Positions 35,767 to 45,432 of a stretch of DNA of 64,000 bases are shown here, piece after piece; within the stretch, counting starts at the first letter, position 1; every line of letters starts with the position of its first letter. The notes beneath the pieces were generated by a model that saw only the letters and a program-made list of their open reading frames with translations, did no database searches and had not been told where the DNA came from. The stretch comes from Vicingaceae bacterium (GTDB lineage: Bacteria; Bacteroidota; Bacteroidia; Flavobacteriales_E; Vicingaceae): contig JAHYJH010000003.1 of assembly GCA_019429185.1 (NCBI GenBank), positions 1 to 64,000 on the forward strand, read 5' to 3'. Position numbers and translations under genes: made by a program.

Positions 35767-36549
35767 CTATACCAAAGGTCCTCTAATAATTCCCTTTGTA
35801 GATTCCTTGATAAAATTTAATATAATTTCTTTTTCTTTCGATTTTGGAGCTTCTTGTTCTATTACTTGCACTGCATTTGTTACATTTAATCCTCTTACGT
35901 ATAATGAGCGATAAATGTCTTCAATTTGAAGGATTGTTTCCGTTGAGAAACCTCTTCTTCTTAACCCGACTGAGTTAACACCGGCATAAGTAAGTGGGTC
36001 TCTGGCTGCTTTAACGTAAGGAGGCACATTTTTACGTGCATTAACTCCAGATGCAATAAAAGCATGTTCTCCAATATGGACGAATTGTTGAACTCCAGCA
36101 ACCCCTTCTATAATTACGAAATCACCTAAAACAACGTGCCCAGCCAGGTTAACACAGTTAGCTAAAATACAGTTGTTTCCAACGATACAATCATGAGCAA
36201 TATGCACATAAGCCATTAATAAACAATCTTTACCTACAACTGTTTTATTTCTATCTTTAGTGCCTCTGTTTATTGTAACACATTCTCTAATAATAGTACC
36301 ATCACCAATTTCGGCAGTGGTATCTTCATTATCAAATTTCAAATCTTGTGGAATGGCCGAAATTACGGCTCCAGGGAATATTTTGCAGTTTTTTCCAATT
36401 CTTGCTCCATTAAAAATAGTAACATTGGGTCCTATCCAGGTTCCTTCTCCAATTTCAACATCCTCGTGAATGGTTGTAAAAGATTCTATGATTACATTAT
36501 CTGCTATTTTAGCGTTAGGATGAATGTTTGTTAACGGATATTTTTCCAT
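35767..36549 (-). CDS. lpxA: UDP-N-acetylglucosamine acyltransferase
   Basis: A 260-residue left-handed beta-helix enzyme that puts the first 3-hydroxyacyl chain on UDP-GlcNAc for lipid A. The hexapeptide repeats run from ~15 to ~185 (IGPNVTIFNGARIGKNCKIFPGAVISA and onward), with the catalytic histidine in AYVHIAHDC near 121-127. The C-terminal helical part ends in RGPLV. It follows lpxC-fabZ by 51 bases in the same operon. Confidence 0.95.
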   Translation of the reverse strand: MEKYPLTNIHPNAKIADNVIIESFTTIHEDVEIGEGTWIGPNVTIFNGARIGKNCKIFPGAVISAIPQDLKFDNEDTTAEIGDGTIIRECVTINRGTKDRNKTVVGKDCLLMAYVHIAHDCIVGNNCILANCVNLAGHVVLGDFVIIEGVAGVQQFVHIGEHAFIASGVNARKNVPPYVKAARDPLTYAGVNSVGLRRRGFSTETILQIEDIYRSLYVRGLNVTNAVQVIEQEAPKSKEKEIILNFIKESTKGIIRGPLV

Positions 36550-36600
36550 TTATTAATTTATCAATCGTTTCTATAAAATTTCTGCGAAGATAATATTTTT

Positions 36601-38019
36601 TTATTGATGTAGGGATTGTGGGATTTTTTCTTCCTCAACTTCTCTTACCAACTGAGCCATCATTTCTGCTTCTATAACCAATTGTCCATTAACATACCCT
36701 TTGCCTTGCATGTGTACGATTCCTCTTCGTATTGGTGTAATTAATTCTAGTTTAAACACTAACGTATCTCCTGGTATTACTTTTCGTTTAAATTTAACTT
36801 TATCTATTTTCATAAAATAAGTTATATAATTTTCAGGATCAGGAAGATAGCTTAAAGCAAGTATTCCTCCTACTTGAGCCATCGCCTCAACTTGTAATAC
36901 TCCTGGCATGATAGGATTGTTGGGGAAATGACCTGTGAATTGTGGTTCGTTTAAGGTAATATTTTTTACTCCTACAATACTTGTTTCATCCATTTCTATA
37001 ATCTTATCTACCAATAAGAATGGATATCGATGAGGTAATAATTTACTTATTTGATTGATGTCATATAAGGGTTCTTTTGTTAAATCAAAAGTCATCCCGC
37101 CCTTCTGTTGCTTTTTAATTTCTTGCTTAATCATTTTCGCAAAATCTGTATTTCCTTTATGACCTGGTCGAGCTGCTAAAATATGTCCTTTTATTGGTCT
37201 TCCAACTAATGCTAAATCACCTATAATGTCTAATAATTTATGTCGAGCTGGTTCGTTTTGAAAATGTAGAGTCAAGTTATTTAATACACCTGCTTTATCC
37301 ACTTTTATGTGTGGTTTTCCGAGTAAATCGGCTATTTCATTTAATTTTTCCTGTGGCAATGGAGTGTCCACCAAAACAATGGCATTATCTAAATCGCCAC
37401 CTTTTATTAATCCATTTCTGGCTAATACTTCTAATTCTCTTAAAAAAACAAATGTTCTACATTTTGAAATTTGAGCCACAAATTCTCCAGAGTGATACAT
37501 GTGCGCATGCTGTGTCCCTAAAATCACAGAATTATAATCAACCATTACCGTTAAACGAAACTCATCTTGAGGAACGAGAAGCATTTCTGTTTGTCTTTCA
37601 GCATCTTCATAAGTCAAATTATTTGTTACTACAAAATATTCCTTATCTGCATTTTGCTCCACGATTCCTACTTGTTGAATTGCAGCTACAAAAGAATAAG
37701 CACTTCCATCCATAATAGGAACTTCTGGACCGTCTAAATCAATAAGTGCATTATCTATTTCTAAACCAAAAAGTGCTGCTAATATATGTTCTGTGGTGTG
37801 TACTTTAACTCCATTTATTCCTAAAGTGGTACTTCTTGATGTTTCAACTACCAAATTTGCATCTGCATTTATTACTGGTTGTCCTTCCACATCAACTCTT
37901 CTAAATTTAAACCCATGATTCTCTGGTGCTGGATGCACCGTTAATGTTGCTTTTGCTCCTGTATGTAATCCTACTCCAACAACAGAAAATGAGTTTTTTA
38001 ATGTTTGTTGTTTTGCCAT
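36601..38019 (-). CDS. lpxC/fabZ: bifunctional LpxC-FabZ
   Basis: The 472-residue fusion joins two lipid enzymes. Residues ~1-300 are LpxC, the zinc deacetylase that commits UDP-3-O-acyl-GlcNAc to lipid A; HTTEH near 75-79 and HKLLDIIGDLALVG near 260 hold the zinc ligands. Residues ~325-472 are FabZ, the 3-hydroxyacyl-ACP dehydratase, with LPHRYPFLLVDKI and GHFPNNPIMPGVLQVEAMAQ. The fusion is common in Bacteroidota and links lipid A to fatty acid supply. It sits between lpxD and lpxA. Confidence 0.96.
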   Translation of the reverse strand: MAKQQTLKNSFSVVGVGLHTGAKATLTVHPAPENHGFKFRRVDVEGQPVINADANLVVETSRSTTLGINGVKVHTTEHILAALFGLEIDNALIDLDGPEVPIMDGSAYSFVAAIQQVGIVEQNADKEYFVVTNNLTYEDAERQTEMLLVPQDEFRLTVMVDYNSVILGTQHAHMYHSGEFVAQISKCRTFVFLRELEVLARNGLIKGGDLDNAIVLVDTPLPQEKLNEIADLLGKPHIKVDKAGVLNNLTLHFQNEPARHKLLDIIGDLALVGRPIKGHILAARPGHKGNTDFAKMIKQEIKKQQKGGMTFDLTKEPLYDINQISKLLPHRYPFLLVDKIIEMDETSIVGVKNITLNEPQFTGHFPNNPIMPGVLQVEAMAQVGGILALSYLPDPENYITYFMKIDKVKFKRKVIPGDTLVFKLELITPIRRGIVHMQGKGYVNGQLVIEAEMMAQLVREVEEEKIPQSLHQ

Positions 38020-38123
38020 ATTTTTATTATTGAGTTTGTAAGTTTTTAAGGTGGGTGTTTGAGGTTGGAAATTTACTAACTACCAACAACAGTGGGACAT
38101 ATCCCATTGCTAACTACTAATCT

Positions 38124-39149
38124 CTATTTTCCCTTTTCTATTTTATCTAATCGTTCAAGTATTTCGGGCAATTTTTTGAATCCTACATAAGCCCGTTTAT
38201 AATCTCCTATATAAAAAGCTGGAGAGCCTTGCACCACTAATCCTTCTTTTTTAATATTTGCACCTATTCCTGATTGAGCTGCTATTTTCACTCCATCAGC
38301 TATTGTTAAATGTCCTGCAACTCCTACTTGACCTCCCATCATACAATTTTTGCCAATTTTTGCTGATCCAGCTATTCCAACCTGACCTGCAATTGCCGAA
38401 TTTTCTCCAATTACTACATTATGTGCTATTTGTACTAAGTTATCAATTTTAACACCTTTTTTAATAACTGTTGAGCCCATTGTAGCTCTATCTATTACTG
38501 TGTTCCCTCCTATTTCGACATCATCTTCAATAACTACATTACCTATTTGAGGAACTTTGTTATATACATTATTTTCGTCTGGCACAAAACCAAAACCATC
38601 CGAACCGATTACTACGCCAGCATGAAAAATACAATTTTTACCTACAACAGTTTCATCCATCAATTTAACACCTGAAAAAAAAGTACTATTATCTCCTATT
38701 GTTGTATTATCTCCAACATACGTATTTGGGTAAATTTTCACATTATCCCCAATTTTTACATTTTCTCCAATATAAGCAAATGCTCCTACATAACAATCCT
38801 TTCCTAATTTTGCTGATTCAGCAATAAATGAAGGTTGTTCTATTCCTGTTTTGTTGTTTTTATATTGATTATACGTTTTTAATAACTTTGCAAAACACTC
38901 ATAAGCATTTTCTACTTTAATAAGTGTGCAGGTTGCTTTAACAGGTTTATCTGGAATAAAATCTTTATTAATAATTACTATTGAGGCATCGGTTGAGTAA
39001 AGATGAGACTCATAGGCTAAATTTGCTAAAAATGAAACTGCATTTGCTTCTCCATCTTCAATTTTACATACCTTATTTACGGTAACATCTGGATTACCCA
39101 CTATTTCTCCGTTAAGTATGCCTGCTATTTGTTGTGCTGAAAATTCCAT
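38124..39149 (-). CDS. lpxD: UDP-3-O-(3-hydroxyacyl)glucosamine N-acyltransferase
   Basis: A 341-residue enzyme of the third lipid A step. The start is set at ATG 39149 ([19 protein letters not shown]); eight upstream residues in frame look untranslated. An N-terminal uridine-binding domain (~1-100) precedes a beta-helix of hexapeptide repeats (~105-320), with the catalytic His in [15 protein letters not shown] near 240. It heads the lpx-efp operon. Two related enzymes (LpxA, LpxD) in one operon is the usual arrangement here. Confidence 0.95.
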   Translation of the reverse strand: MEFSAQQIAGILNGEIVGNPDVTVNKVCKIEDGEANAVSFLANLAYESHLYSTDASIVIINKDFIPDKPVKATCTLIKVENAYECFAKLLKTYNQYKNNKTGIEQPSFIAESAKLGKDCYVGAFAYIGENVKIGDNVKIYPNTYVGDNTTIGDNSTFFSGVKLMDETVVGKNCIFHAGVVIGSDGFGFVPDENNVYNKVPQIGNVVIEDDVEIGGNTVIDRATMGSTVIKKGVKIDNLVQIAHNVVIGENSAIAGQVGIAGSAKIGKNCMMGGQVGVAGHLTIADGVKIAAQSGIGANIKKEGLVVQGSPAFYIGDYKRAYVGFKKLPEILERLDKIEKGK

Positions 39150-39256
39150 AAAAACCAAAAGTAAGGGTTTCATCAGAATTTTACTAATTTTTATTTATAA
39201 GATTTAAAAAAAAATAGTAATGACTCTGTGATTCGTGTTTTATTAATTTTTTTTAA

Positions 39257-39928
39257 TCAATGGATTGGTACTCCATTTATATCTGTGGTAAGTGCCAAGC
39301 TCATAAAATCAAAAAAAGGACGCATATTTTTATATGATGCATTCATTTTGTTTATTATGTCTGAATCTAACACTTCTTCATCTGTAAATTTTTGAATAAG
39401 AATAAACTGTTTATAACGCAATAAATCAACCGCACTGTGTTCTTTATCAAATCCTTTCGGACACGTTTTTAGTTGCTCTCCTTCAAAACTTAGATTTCCA
39501 ATTTTGTTTTTTATGATGTTCCTAAATTCATCTTCGTAATTGGCAATTTCTTGTCGAATACGCAGCAAATCTTCTTTTTCTGGATTCCAAAAACCACCTG
39601 CAACAAAGCTATTACCTTGCTCTAAATGAAAATAATAACCACCTCTGAGTTGCTTGGTTGCTCTTGTAAAACTTCCCGACCACCACGTTTTGTAAGGTAA
39701 TTTTTCTTTAGAAAACCGCACATCTCTGTAAATTCTAAAAAGGCTTTTTTTTCCTGAAAGTGTTTCAATGTTGTCGTGTTTCTTGGTTTCTTCCAACAAT
39801 TTATCTGCAAAAGCAACAACAGTAGCAAGAGCCGTTTCATAGTCGGGTTTATTGACTTGAAACCAATCTCTGTTGTTGTTTTCTTTTAAATTAGTTAAAA
39901 AGTGGAAAACTGAGGAATTAAGTTGCAT
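39257..39928 (-). CDS. DUF2461 domain protein
   Basis: A 223-residue cytosolic protein of the DUF2461 (TIGR02453) family. The opening FHFLTNLKENNNRDWFQVNKPDYE, the middle IYRDVRFSKEKLPYKTW and the GGYYFHLEQGNSFVAGGFW segment are family hallmarks. Biochemical function is unknown. It is 10 bases downstream of the aminotransferase gene on the same strand and probably cotranscribed with it. Confidence 0.92.
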   Translation of the reverse strand: MQLNSSVFHFLTNLKENNNRDWFQVNKPDYETALATVVAFADKLLEETKKHDNIETLSGKKSLFRIYRDVRFSKEKLPYKTWWSGSFTRATKQLRGGYYFHLEQGNSFVAGGFWNPEKEDLLRIRQEIANYEDEFRNIIKNKIGNLSFEGEQLKTCPKGFDKEHSAVDLLRYKQFILIQKFTDEEVLDSDIINKMNASYKNMRPFFDFMSLALTTDINGVPIH

Positions 39929-39938
39929 ACTAATAATT

Positions 39939-41225
39939 TTAAGAAAGTTTAGCCAACGCTTTTTCTAATTGTACAAACAATTCACTTATTTGGTTGGTAT
40001 GAGCTGTTCCAACGGATAATCTGTACCAAGGCGAGTTTGTTGTTGTTCCGAAAGCATAAAATGGAACAATGGCTAATTTTGCTTCATTGAGTAAATAAGC
40101 AGTTACATCGGCAGTGGTTGCTAATAAATTGCCTTCGGCTGTAGTTTTTCCAATTAAATCAAATTTAACTGTTAAATAAATAGCTGCTTGTGGCGGAATG
40201 GCATCAACATTATATCCGTTGGCTTTTAGGTTTTTCATCCCCTCATAAAAACCAACTAATCGTTTGTTTATTCTGTTTTTAAAAGTTGTGATGTATGCAT
40301 CTACTGCTTTATCGTTTTTTAAGAATTTTGCTGTTGCTTCTTGCTCGGCTTTTGGCGACCAAGCACCAACATGACTTAATATTGCCCGCATTTTATCAAT
40401 TACTTTTTGTGGACCAAATGCCCAACCCACTCTAACGCCTGTTGCTGCAAACGATTTTGAAATTCCATCAACATAAATTGTATAATCTCGCATTTCAGGG
40501 AATAAAGAAACCGGATCAAAATGTTTTGTCTCTCCATGCGTTAACACCCAATATATTTGATCAAACAACAAATAAAGCGGTTTTTCACTTACTCCTCTTT
40601 TTTTATTTTCCTCTAAAATAAGTTCACAAATTTCGCTCAATTTTTCTTTAGTAAAAGTTGTTCCTGTTGGATTTAACGGAGAGCAAAGTGCAATTAAATT
40701 GGCTTCCGAAATAAATGGCTTCAACTCTTCTGCTGTGGGCATAAAATCATTTTCGGGTTTGGTTTCTACAATAATTTGCTGAGCCGCAGCTAAATGACAA
40801 TAATGATTGTTGTTCCATGATGGAACTGGAAAAAGTACTTTATCGTTTGCATCAATAATTGTTTGGTACAACGCATAAATTAATGGACGTGCTCCACCCG
40901 AAATTAAAATAGCATTAGCATCATAAACTAACTTTTGTTTTCGTTGTAAAAATCGGGCTACTTCTTTTCGTAGTGCTTCTACTCCATTTGCTGTTGGGTA
41001 GGTTGTTTCGCCATCATGGTAGGCTTGTATAATTTCATTTTTCAATTCTTCTGGGATAGGAAAGATAGCAGAATCAAAATCGCCTATGGTAAGGTTATAA
41101 ATTTTTTCACCTTGAGCTATTTTAGCCTTTACTTCAGTGGCTAATTTTATAATTTCCGAACCTATTAAGTTTTCTGCCATCACAGATACTTGTTGGTTAG
41201 TTGGTTGTTTCAATGTTTGTTCCAT
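39939..41225 (-). CDS. class I/II PLP-dependent aminotransferase
   Basis: The 428-residue enzyme has the AspC-like fold: ISGGARPLIYALYQTI near 115, CSPLNPTGTTFTKEKL near 187 and the PLP lysine in YVDGISKSFAATGVRVGWAFGP near 260. The final arginine segment (WYRLSVGTAH) binds the substrate carboxylate. It is probably an aspartate or aromatic aminotransferase; substrate is not resolved. It is in one operon with the DUF2461 gene. The gap upstream (41226-41571) holds repeats only. Confidence 0.92.
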   Translation of the reverse strand: MEQTLKQPTNQQVSVMAENLIGSEIIKLATEVKAKIAQGEKIYNLTIGDFDSAIFPIPEELKNEIIQAYHDGETTYPTANGVEALRKEVARFLQRKQKLVYDANAILISGGARPLIYALYQTIIDANDKVLFPVPSWNNNHYCHLAAAQQIIVETKPENDFMPTAEELKPFISEANLIALCSPLNPTGTTFTKEKLSEICELILEENKKRGVSEKPLYLLFDQIYWVLTHGETKHFDPVSLFPEMRDYTIYVDGISKSFAATGVRVGWAFGPQKVIDKMRAILSHVGAWSPKAEQEATAKFLKNDKAVDAYITTFKNRINKRLVGFYEGMKNLKANGYNVDAIPPQAAIYLTVKFDLIGKTTAEGNLLATTADVTAYLLNEAKLAIVPFYAFGTTTNSPWYRLSVGTAHTNQISELFVQLEKALAKLS

Positions 41226-41288
41226 TTTTATTACAGATTACATATTCTCACATCAATTTGTTTCCCACAGATTTTCATTCTCGCATTT

Positions 41289-41395
41289 ACACATTTCTTT
41301 TCCCGCAAACAACACAGATTACCGCAGATTTTTATTTTCAAAATTCTACATTTCCATATTCTCACATCCACACATTTAAACATTCACACATTTTA
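41289..41395. repeat. third copy of the 105-bp CGCAGATT/CACATT unit
   Basis: From ACATTTCTTTTCCCGC to TTCACACATT this stretch repeats the unit at 42199-42408, with a few changes. The remaining 41226-41571 carries further CACATTC-type low-complexity DNA and one CCACAGAG run, but no gene or clear promoter. Confidence 0.75.
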
Positions 41396-41571
41396 AAAAC
41401 CATTAAGAAGTTAAGGAACATTAAGGATTTACATATAACTCTTAACTTCCCAACTTCTAACTACGTTTTTTCTCTACCACAGAGAGGACACAGGAACACG
41501 GAGTTTTTATACCTAACTTCTTATGCCTTATGCATAATTCCTAACTTTTATATCGCGCAACTTTTCTAAAT

Positions 41572-42099
41572 TTATTTCTTACTTTGTTTAAATCCTATTG
41601 GTTCTCTTGGTGTTTCCTGTTGTTTAATAAAGCGTTTTAAATAGTTAAAAATAAGTTCAATTTTTTCGTCTTGTCCTGTAACTTTTTTTCGTATTTCTTC
41701 CATTTCAAATAATAAATCTTTATGCATTTGAAACATTTCACGCATTTTAACAAAAACCTCTATTATTTTAATACTCATTTGTATTGCTCTTCCACTCTTT
41801 AAAACATTAGCTAATTGTAAAACCCCATGTTCCGTAAATACGTAAGGTAAAGCACCACCTAAATGTTGTTTTGATGGTATCGCATTTTGCGATACCATTC
41901 TATCTGCTTCATTTTCTGTTAATTGAAACATAAAATGTTGAGGAAATTTTTCTGAGTTTCTTTTTACTTGTTCGCGTAATCGGATAGCTTTAACATCATA
42001 CAGTTCTGCTAAATCTCTATCTAACATTACTTTTTCGCCTCTAATTTCATAAATTTTACTCATCACCGTTTCTTGTGGCAAGTTTATTTCTTCACTCAT
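41572..42099 (-). CDS. ORF6N domain protein
   Basis: A 175-residue protein with the ORF6N DNA-binding domain at ~10-95 (IYEIRGEKVMLDRDLAELYDVKAIRLREQVKRN and FPQHFMFQLTENE), then a helical, charged tail. The domain comes from phage and mobile-element regulators and is frequent as single genes in Bacteroidota. It has no neighbour of the same type here, and repeats flank it on both sides (41289-41395 and 42199-42408). It may be a domesticated regulator or a mobile remnant. Confidence 0.9.
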   Translation of the reverse strand: MSEEINLPQETVMSKIYEIRGEKVMLDRDLAELYDVKAIRLREQVKRNSEKFPQHFMFQLTENEADRMVSQNAIPSKQHLGGALPYVFTEHGVLQLANVLKSGRAIQMSIKIIEVFVKMREMFQMHKDLLFEMEEIRKKVTGQDEKIELIFNYLKRFIKQQETPREPIGFKQSKK

Positions 42100-42198
42100 A
42101 TTATTTTTCTTTTCTCCAATTTTATCCTGAAGATTTAACTTCGTTGAGCTCGCAAGCTCGGTTCACGGATTTTTTAATTTACACATTCTCACATCTAC

Positions 42199-42408
42199 AC
42201 ATTCTCACATTTCTTTTCCCGCAGATTACGCAGATTATCGCAGATTTTTATTTTCAAAATTCTACATTTCCATATTCTCACATCCACACATTTACACATT
42301 CACACATTCTCACATTTCTTTTCCCGCAGATTACGCAGATTATCGCAGATTTTTATTTTCAAAATTCTACATTTCCATATTCTCACATCCACACATTTAC
42401 ACATCTAC
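42199..42408. repeat. two head-to-tail copies of a 105-bp unit
   Basis: Units begin at 42199 and 42304, almost identical. Each has CCCGCAGATTACGCAGATTA then TCGCAGATTTTTATTTTC, and a CACATCCACACATTTACACATT tail. They fill most of 42100-42404, where no other signal is seen apart from an inverted GAGCTCGCAAGCTC at about 42147. Confidence 0.85.
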
Positions 42409-43334
42409 ATATTTGCTAAACTAATATCAAACTGAACCAAATTTATGAATTTATGAACTCTATCTTCCAACTCTGTATTTGTTAAATGAACTAATCTTTC
42501 TGTTCCAAATTTTTCCACACAAAAAGAAGCCATGGCAGAACCATAAATTACTGCACGTTTCATGTTTGCAAAAGAAATATCACCTGTTTCGGCTAAATAG
42601 CCAATAAAACCGCCTGCAAAGGTATCTCCTGCTCCGGTTGGATCAAAAACATCTTCTAAAGGTAAGGCTGGTGCGAAAAATACATTTTCTCTATCAAACA
42701 ATAATGCTCCATGTTCCCCCTTTTTTATGATTAAATATTGAGGTCCTAAAGCTAATATTTTTTGAGCTGCTTTTACTAATGAATATTCACCTGAAAGTTG
42801 TCGGGCTTCTTCATCGTTAATCGAAAGTACATCAACCATAGAAATGGCACTTTTTAATTCATCTAATGCAATGTCCATCCAAAAATTCATGGTATCCATC
42901 ACAATTAATTTAGGACGTTTATGCAACCCATTTATTACTTTCTTTTGAATAGATGGAGCTAAGTTTCCCAACATCAAAAAATCACAATCTTGATAATTAG
43001 CTGGAATTTTTGGGTCGAAAGTTTCTAATACATTCAGCTCTGTGGCTAAGGTGTCTCTGGTATTCATATCATTGTGATATTTTCCTGACCAAAAAAATGT
43101 TTTTTCATTTTCTTTAATTTCCAATCCTTCTAAATCAACATTATGATTTTCGAGCATTTGCATTGCTTCTTTGGGAAAATCTCCTCCTACAACAGAAACG
43201 ATATTGGTTTTTTTAACAAAATTTGAAGCAGAAAGGCTAATAAATGTTGCTGCTCCTCCAACTATTTTATCTGTTTTCCCGAAAGGGGTTTCAATTGCAT
43301 CAAAAGCAACTGTTCCTATAACTAATAAACTCAT
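42405..43334 (-). CDS. PfkB family sugar kinase
   Basis: A 309-residue ribokinase-fold kinase. The N-terminal PfkB signature is near GGAATFISLSA (27-37) and the C-terminal one is DVFDPTGAGDTFAGGFIGYLA near 225, with the catalytic Asp in GAGD. The substrate is unknown; members of this type in Bacteroidota phosphorylate sugars or nucleosides. It is a single-gene unit with a short promoter gap from the Fic gene. Confidence 0.9.
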   Translation of the reverse strand: MSLLVIGTVAFDAIETPFGKTDKIVGGAATFISLSASNFVKKTNIVSVVGGDFPKEAMQMLENHNVDLEGLEIKENEKTFFWSGKYHNDMNTRDTLATELNVLETFDPKIPANYQDCDFLMLGNLAPSIQKKVINGLHKRPKLIVMDTMNFWMDIALDELKSAISMVDVLSINDEEARQLSGEYSLVKAAQKILALGPQYLIIKKGEHGALLFDRENVFFAPALPLEDVFDPTGAGDTFAGGFIGYLAETGDISFANMKRAVIYGSAMASFCVEKFGTERLVHLTNTELEDRVHKFINLVQFDISLANM

Positions 43335-43420
43335 TTTTTTATATTTTATAATTTGGTTGGTAAAATTAATGTATTAAAGTTGAAGTTGTTTAAAGAAAAA
43401 CCTATAAATTAAAAAATAAT

Positions 43421-44377
43421 TTAGTTGTATCTATATCTTGTTTTATTTTTTTCTCCAATTTTTTCAATTATACCATTTTCTAATGCAAATTTCAAATCAC
43501 GACTTGCAGTCGCTGATGATATTTCTCTGAAATTTTTTAAGTATTCTTTTCGAGTAAAATAATCGTCTTTCACACATGGTTTAAATAAATCAATCCTATC
43601 GATATTTGTTAAGCTAACATTCTGAATAGTTAGTAATTCCTCCAGTGATTCAAGCATAATTTCAAGCATAAACTCGATGAATACCGTTGATTCCCCTGTG
43701 TTATCAGATTTGCCAAGTGATTCATAATAGTGTTCTTGTCTATTTTTTATTAAAGCCTCTATTGGTAAATATTCGAAAACAGGATATGCATTTTTTAAAA
43801 TTAATGTTTGCCACAACCTTCCCATTCTGCCATTCCCATCAATAAAAGGATGGATAAATTCCATTTCATAATGAAATACACAACTTTTTATTAAAATTAA
43901 ATCATCGTCATTTTTTAAATAGTTAAACAAATCATTCATTAATGGTTTAAGCATTTCACTTGGAGGGGCAATATGTGCAATTTCAGTACCTTTAACAATT
44001 CCCACGGATTTACTTCTAAGTTTGCCCGCTGATTCTATAAGTCCGTTCATTAATATTTTATGTGCTTCACAAAACGAATTTAACTTATATGGATTCAATT
44101 TATCTATATAGTTATACACGGCAATTGCATTTTTAGCTTCCAAAATGTCTTTTTTAGGTCCAACTACTTTTTTATTTTCAATGATTGCCGTTATTTGCTC
44201 AATTGTTAAGGTATTTCCTTCAATTTCAAGCGATGAATGAATCGTCTTTATTCTGTTTTTTTTTCTTAATTCTGTCGGGGGTTTATTTAAATGGGCAGCG
44301 TTTACCGCTCCAATTTTCTCCGAAATCGAAGCAATTAGTTTTAAAATCTTTCCTGTTATTTTGTATGGTGGTTTCAT
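43421..44377 (-). CDS. Fic family protein
   Basis: About 318 residues from the ATG at 44377; longer starts would include a non-protein-like leader. The inhibitory-type segment SSLEIEGNTLTIEQ near 56 resembles the [S/T]xxxE[G/N] motif of class II Fic proteins, which hold the enzyme inactive. The active site is HPFIDGNGRMGRL near 185-197, so AMP transfer is expected. A winged-helix-like C-terminus (YFTRKEYLKNF, ATASRDLKFALENGIIEKIG) suggests DNA binding. Two tandem TGATAGTATCA sites lie 200 bases upstream. Target is unknown. Confidence 0.92.
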   Translation of the reverse strand: MKPPYKITGKILKLIASISEKIGAVNAAHLNKPPTELRKKNRIKTIHSSLEIEGNTLTIEQITAIIENKKVVGPKKDILEAKNAIAVYNYIDKLNPYKLNSFCEAHKILMNGLIESAGKLRSKSVGIVKGTEIAHIAPPSEMLKPLMNDLFNYLKNDDDLILIKSCVFHYEMEFIHPFIDGNGRMGRLWQTLILKNAYPVFEYLPIEALIKNRQEHYYESLGKSDNTGESTVFIEFMLEIMLESLEELLTIQNVSLTNIDRIDLFKPCVKDDYFTRKEYLKNFREISSATASRDLKFALENGIIEKIGEKNKTRYRYN

Positions 44378-44573
44378 GTGTTTATATTTATTAGCCCCCT
44401 CTTTCACACTTGCTCGCTCCAAAGTCCACTGGACTTTGTCCGCCCCCGAAGGGGGAGAATTTCCATCACACAGAGCCAATAATCATCCGCCTGTGTGTCA
44501 ATTTTGCCTTAACATGGATGTTTCATCTGTTTGTTAAATTATTTAACATGGCTCGTTTCATTCTATTAGTTAA

Positions 44574-44597
44574 TGATAGTATCATTTGATAGTATCA
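44574..44597. promoter_or_regulatory. tandem TGATAGTATCA sites upstream of Fic
   Basis: Two copies of the near-palindromic 11-mer TGATAGTATCA lie with 13-base spacing at 44574-44584 and 44587-44597. This is the pattern of adjacent repressor or activator sites. They fall in the 232-base gap before the Fic gene, which also holds CGCCCCCGAAGGGGGAG, a hairpin. Confidence 0.5.
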
Positions 44598-44711
44598 AAG
44601 GTAAAGAATTATTTTAATATATAGATCGTTTTTATTGATATTGTCAATATATTCAACACACATAGGTATCCAGAAAATAAGATGTAAAATAAAAATTATC
44701 AAGTTGTTCTT

Positions 44712-45326
44712 CTAAAAATCCACTTCGCCAATTCCTTGTCTTATAATTTCTGGTGTTTCGCCTGTACAATCTATTACTGTTGATGCTTCGTTGTTGCCAA
44801 AACCTCCATCTATTACTAAATCTACTTTGTTTTCATAGCGTTCGTGAATTAACTCTGGGTCGGTAGTGTATTCCAAAATTTCATCATCATCGTGCACCGA
44901 TGTTGACAATAAAGGATTACCTAATTGATTAACAATTGTTCGGGCAATGTTATTATCTGGCACACGAATACCAATGGTTTGTTTTTTAGATTGAAATAAC
45001 TTTGGAATGTTTTTATTGGCATTTAAAATAAAGGTAAAAGGACCTGGCAAGGCTCTTTTCATCATTTTATAAAGATTAGTTCCAAACTGAACGGTATATT
45101 CTGAAATGTTACTCAAATCATAGCATATCAACGAAAAATTGGCTTCTTCTAATTTTATTCCTTTGAGTTGTGCCATTTTTTCTACTGCTCTTCTGTTTGT
45201 CATATCGCAACCAATGGCATAAACCGAATCGGTAGGATACACAATTAAGCCGCCTTTTTTGAGTACTTCAACGGCTTGTTGTATTCTTTTTTCGTCAGGG
45301 TTTTCGGGGTATATTTTTATAAGCAT
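44712..45326 (-). CDS. tsaC: L-threonylcarbamoyladenylate synthase
   Basis: The 204-residue YrdC/Sua5-type enzyme makes the intermediate for t6A37 in ANN-decoding tRNAs from threonine, bicarbonate and ATP. Family motifs are GGLIVYPTDSVYAIGCDM near 28 and RALPGPFTFIL near 88. It is the short form, without the Sua5 C-terminal domain. No other tsa gene is nearby. Upstream is a short repeat-rich gap before the transaldolase gene. Confidence 0.92.
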   Translation of the reverse strand: MLIKIYPENPDEKRIQQAVEVLKKGGLIVYPTDSVYAIGCDMTNRRAVEKMAQLKGIKLEEANFSLICYDLSNISEYTVQFGTNLYKMMKRALPGPFTFILNANKNIPKLFQSKKQTIGIRVPDNNIARTIVNQLGNPLLSTSVHDDDEILEYTTDPELIHERYENKVDLVIDGGFGNNEASTVIDCTGETPEIIRQGIGEVDF

Positions 45327-45344
45327 TTATTTTATAGATTACAG

Positions 45345-45432
45345 ATTCTTCTCATTATTTTTTCCGCATATTTTGCAGATTAACGCAGATTTTAAATTAG
45401 TACATTTTCACATTGCTAAATTGCTACATTAT
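45345..45432. repeat. CGCAGATT / CACATT-type low-complexity segment
   Basis: It contains TTTGCAGATTAACGCAGATT and a run of CACATTGCTAAATTGCTACATT, related to the 105-bp units at 41-42 kb. It fills the gap between the tsaC and transaldolase genes. Confidence 0.6.

Noticed and set aside
41137-41569. Plus-strand small proteins rich in FPQITQI and HIHTF
   Set aside because: They are translations of the repeat DNA and overlap in several frames; there is no conservation or start signal.
42199-42408. CRISPR-like array of CACATT and CGCAGATT words
   Set aside because: The units are contiguous 105-bp tandem copies with no unique spacers.
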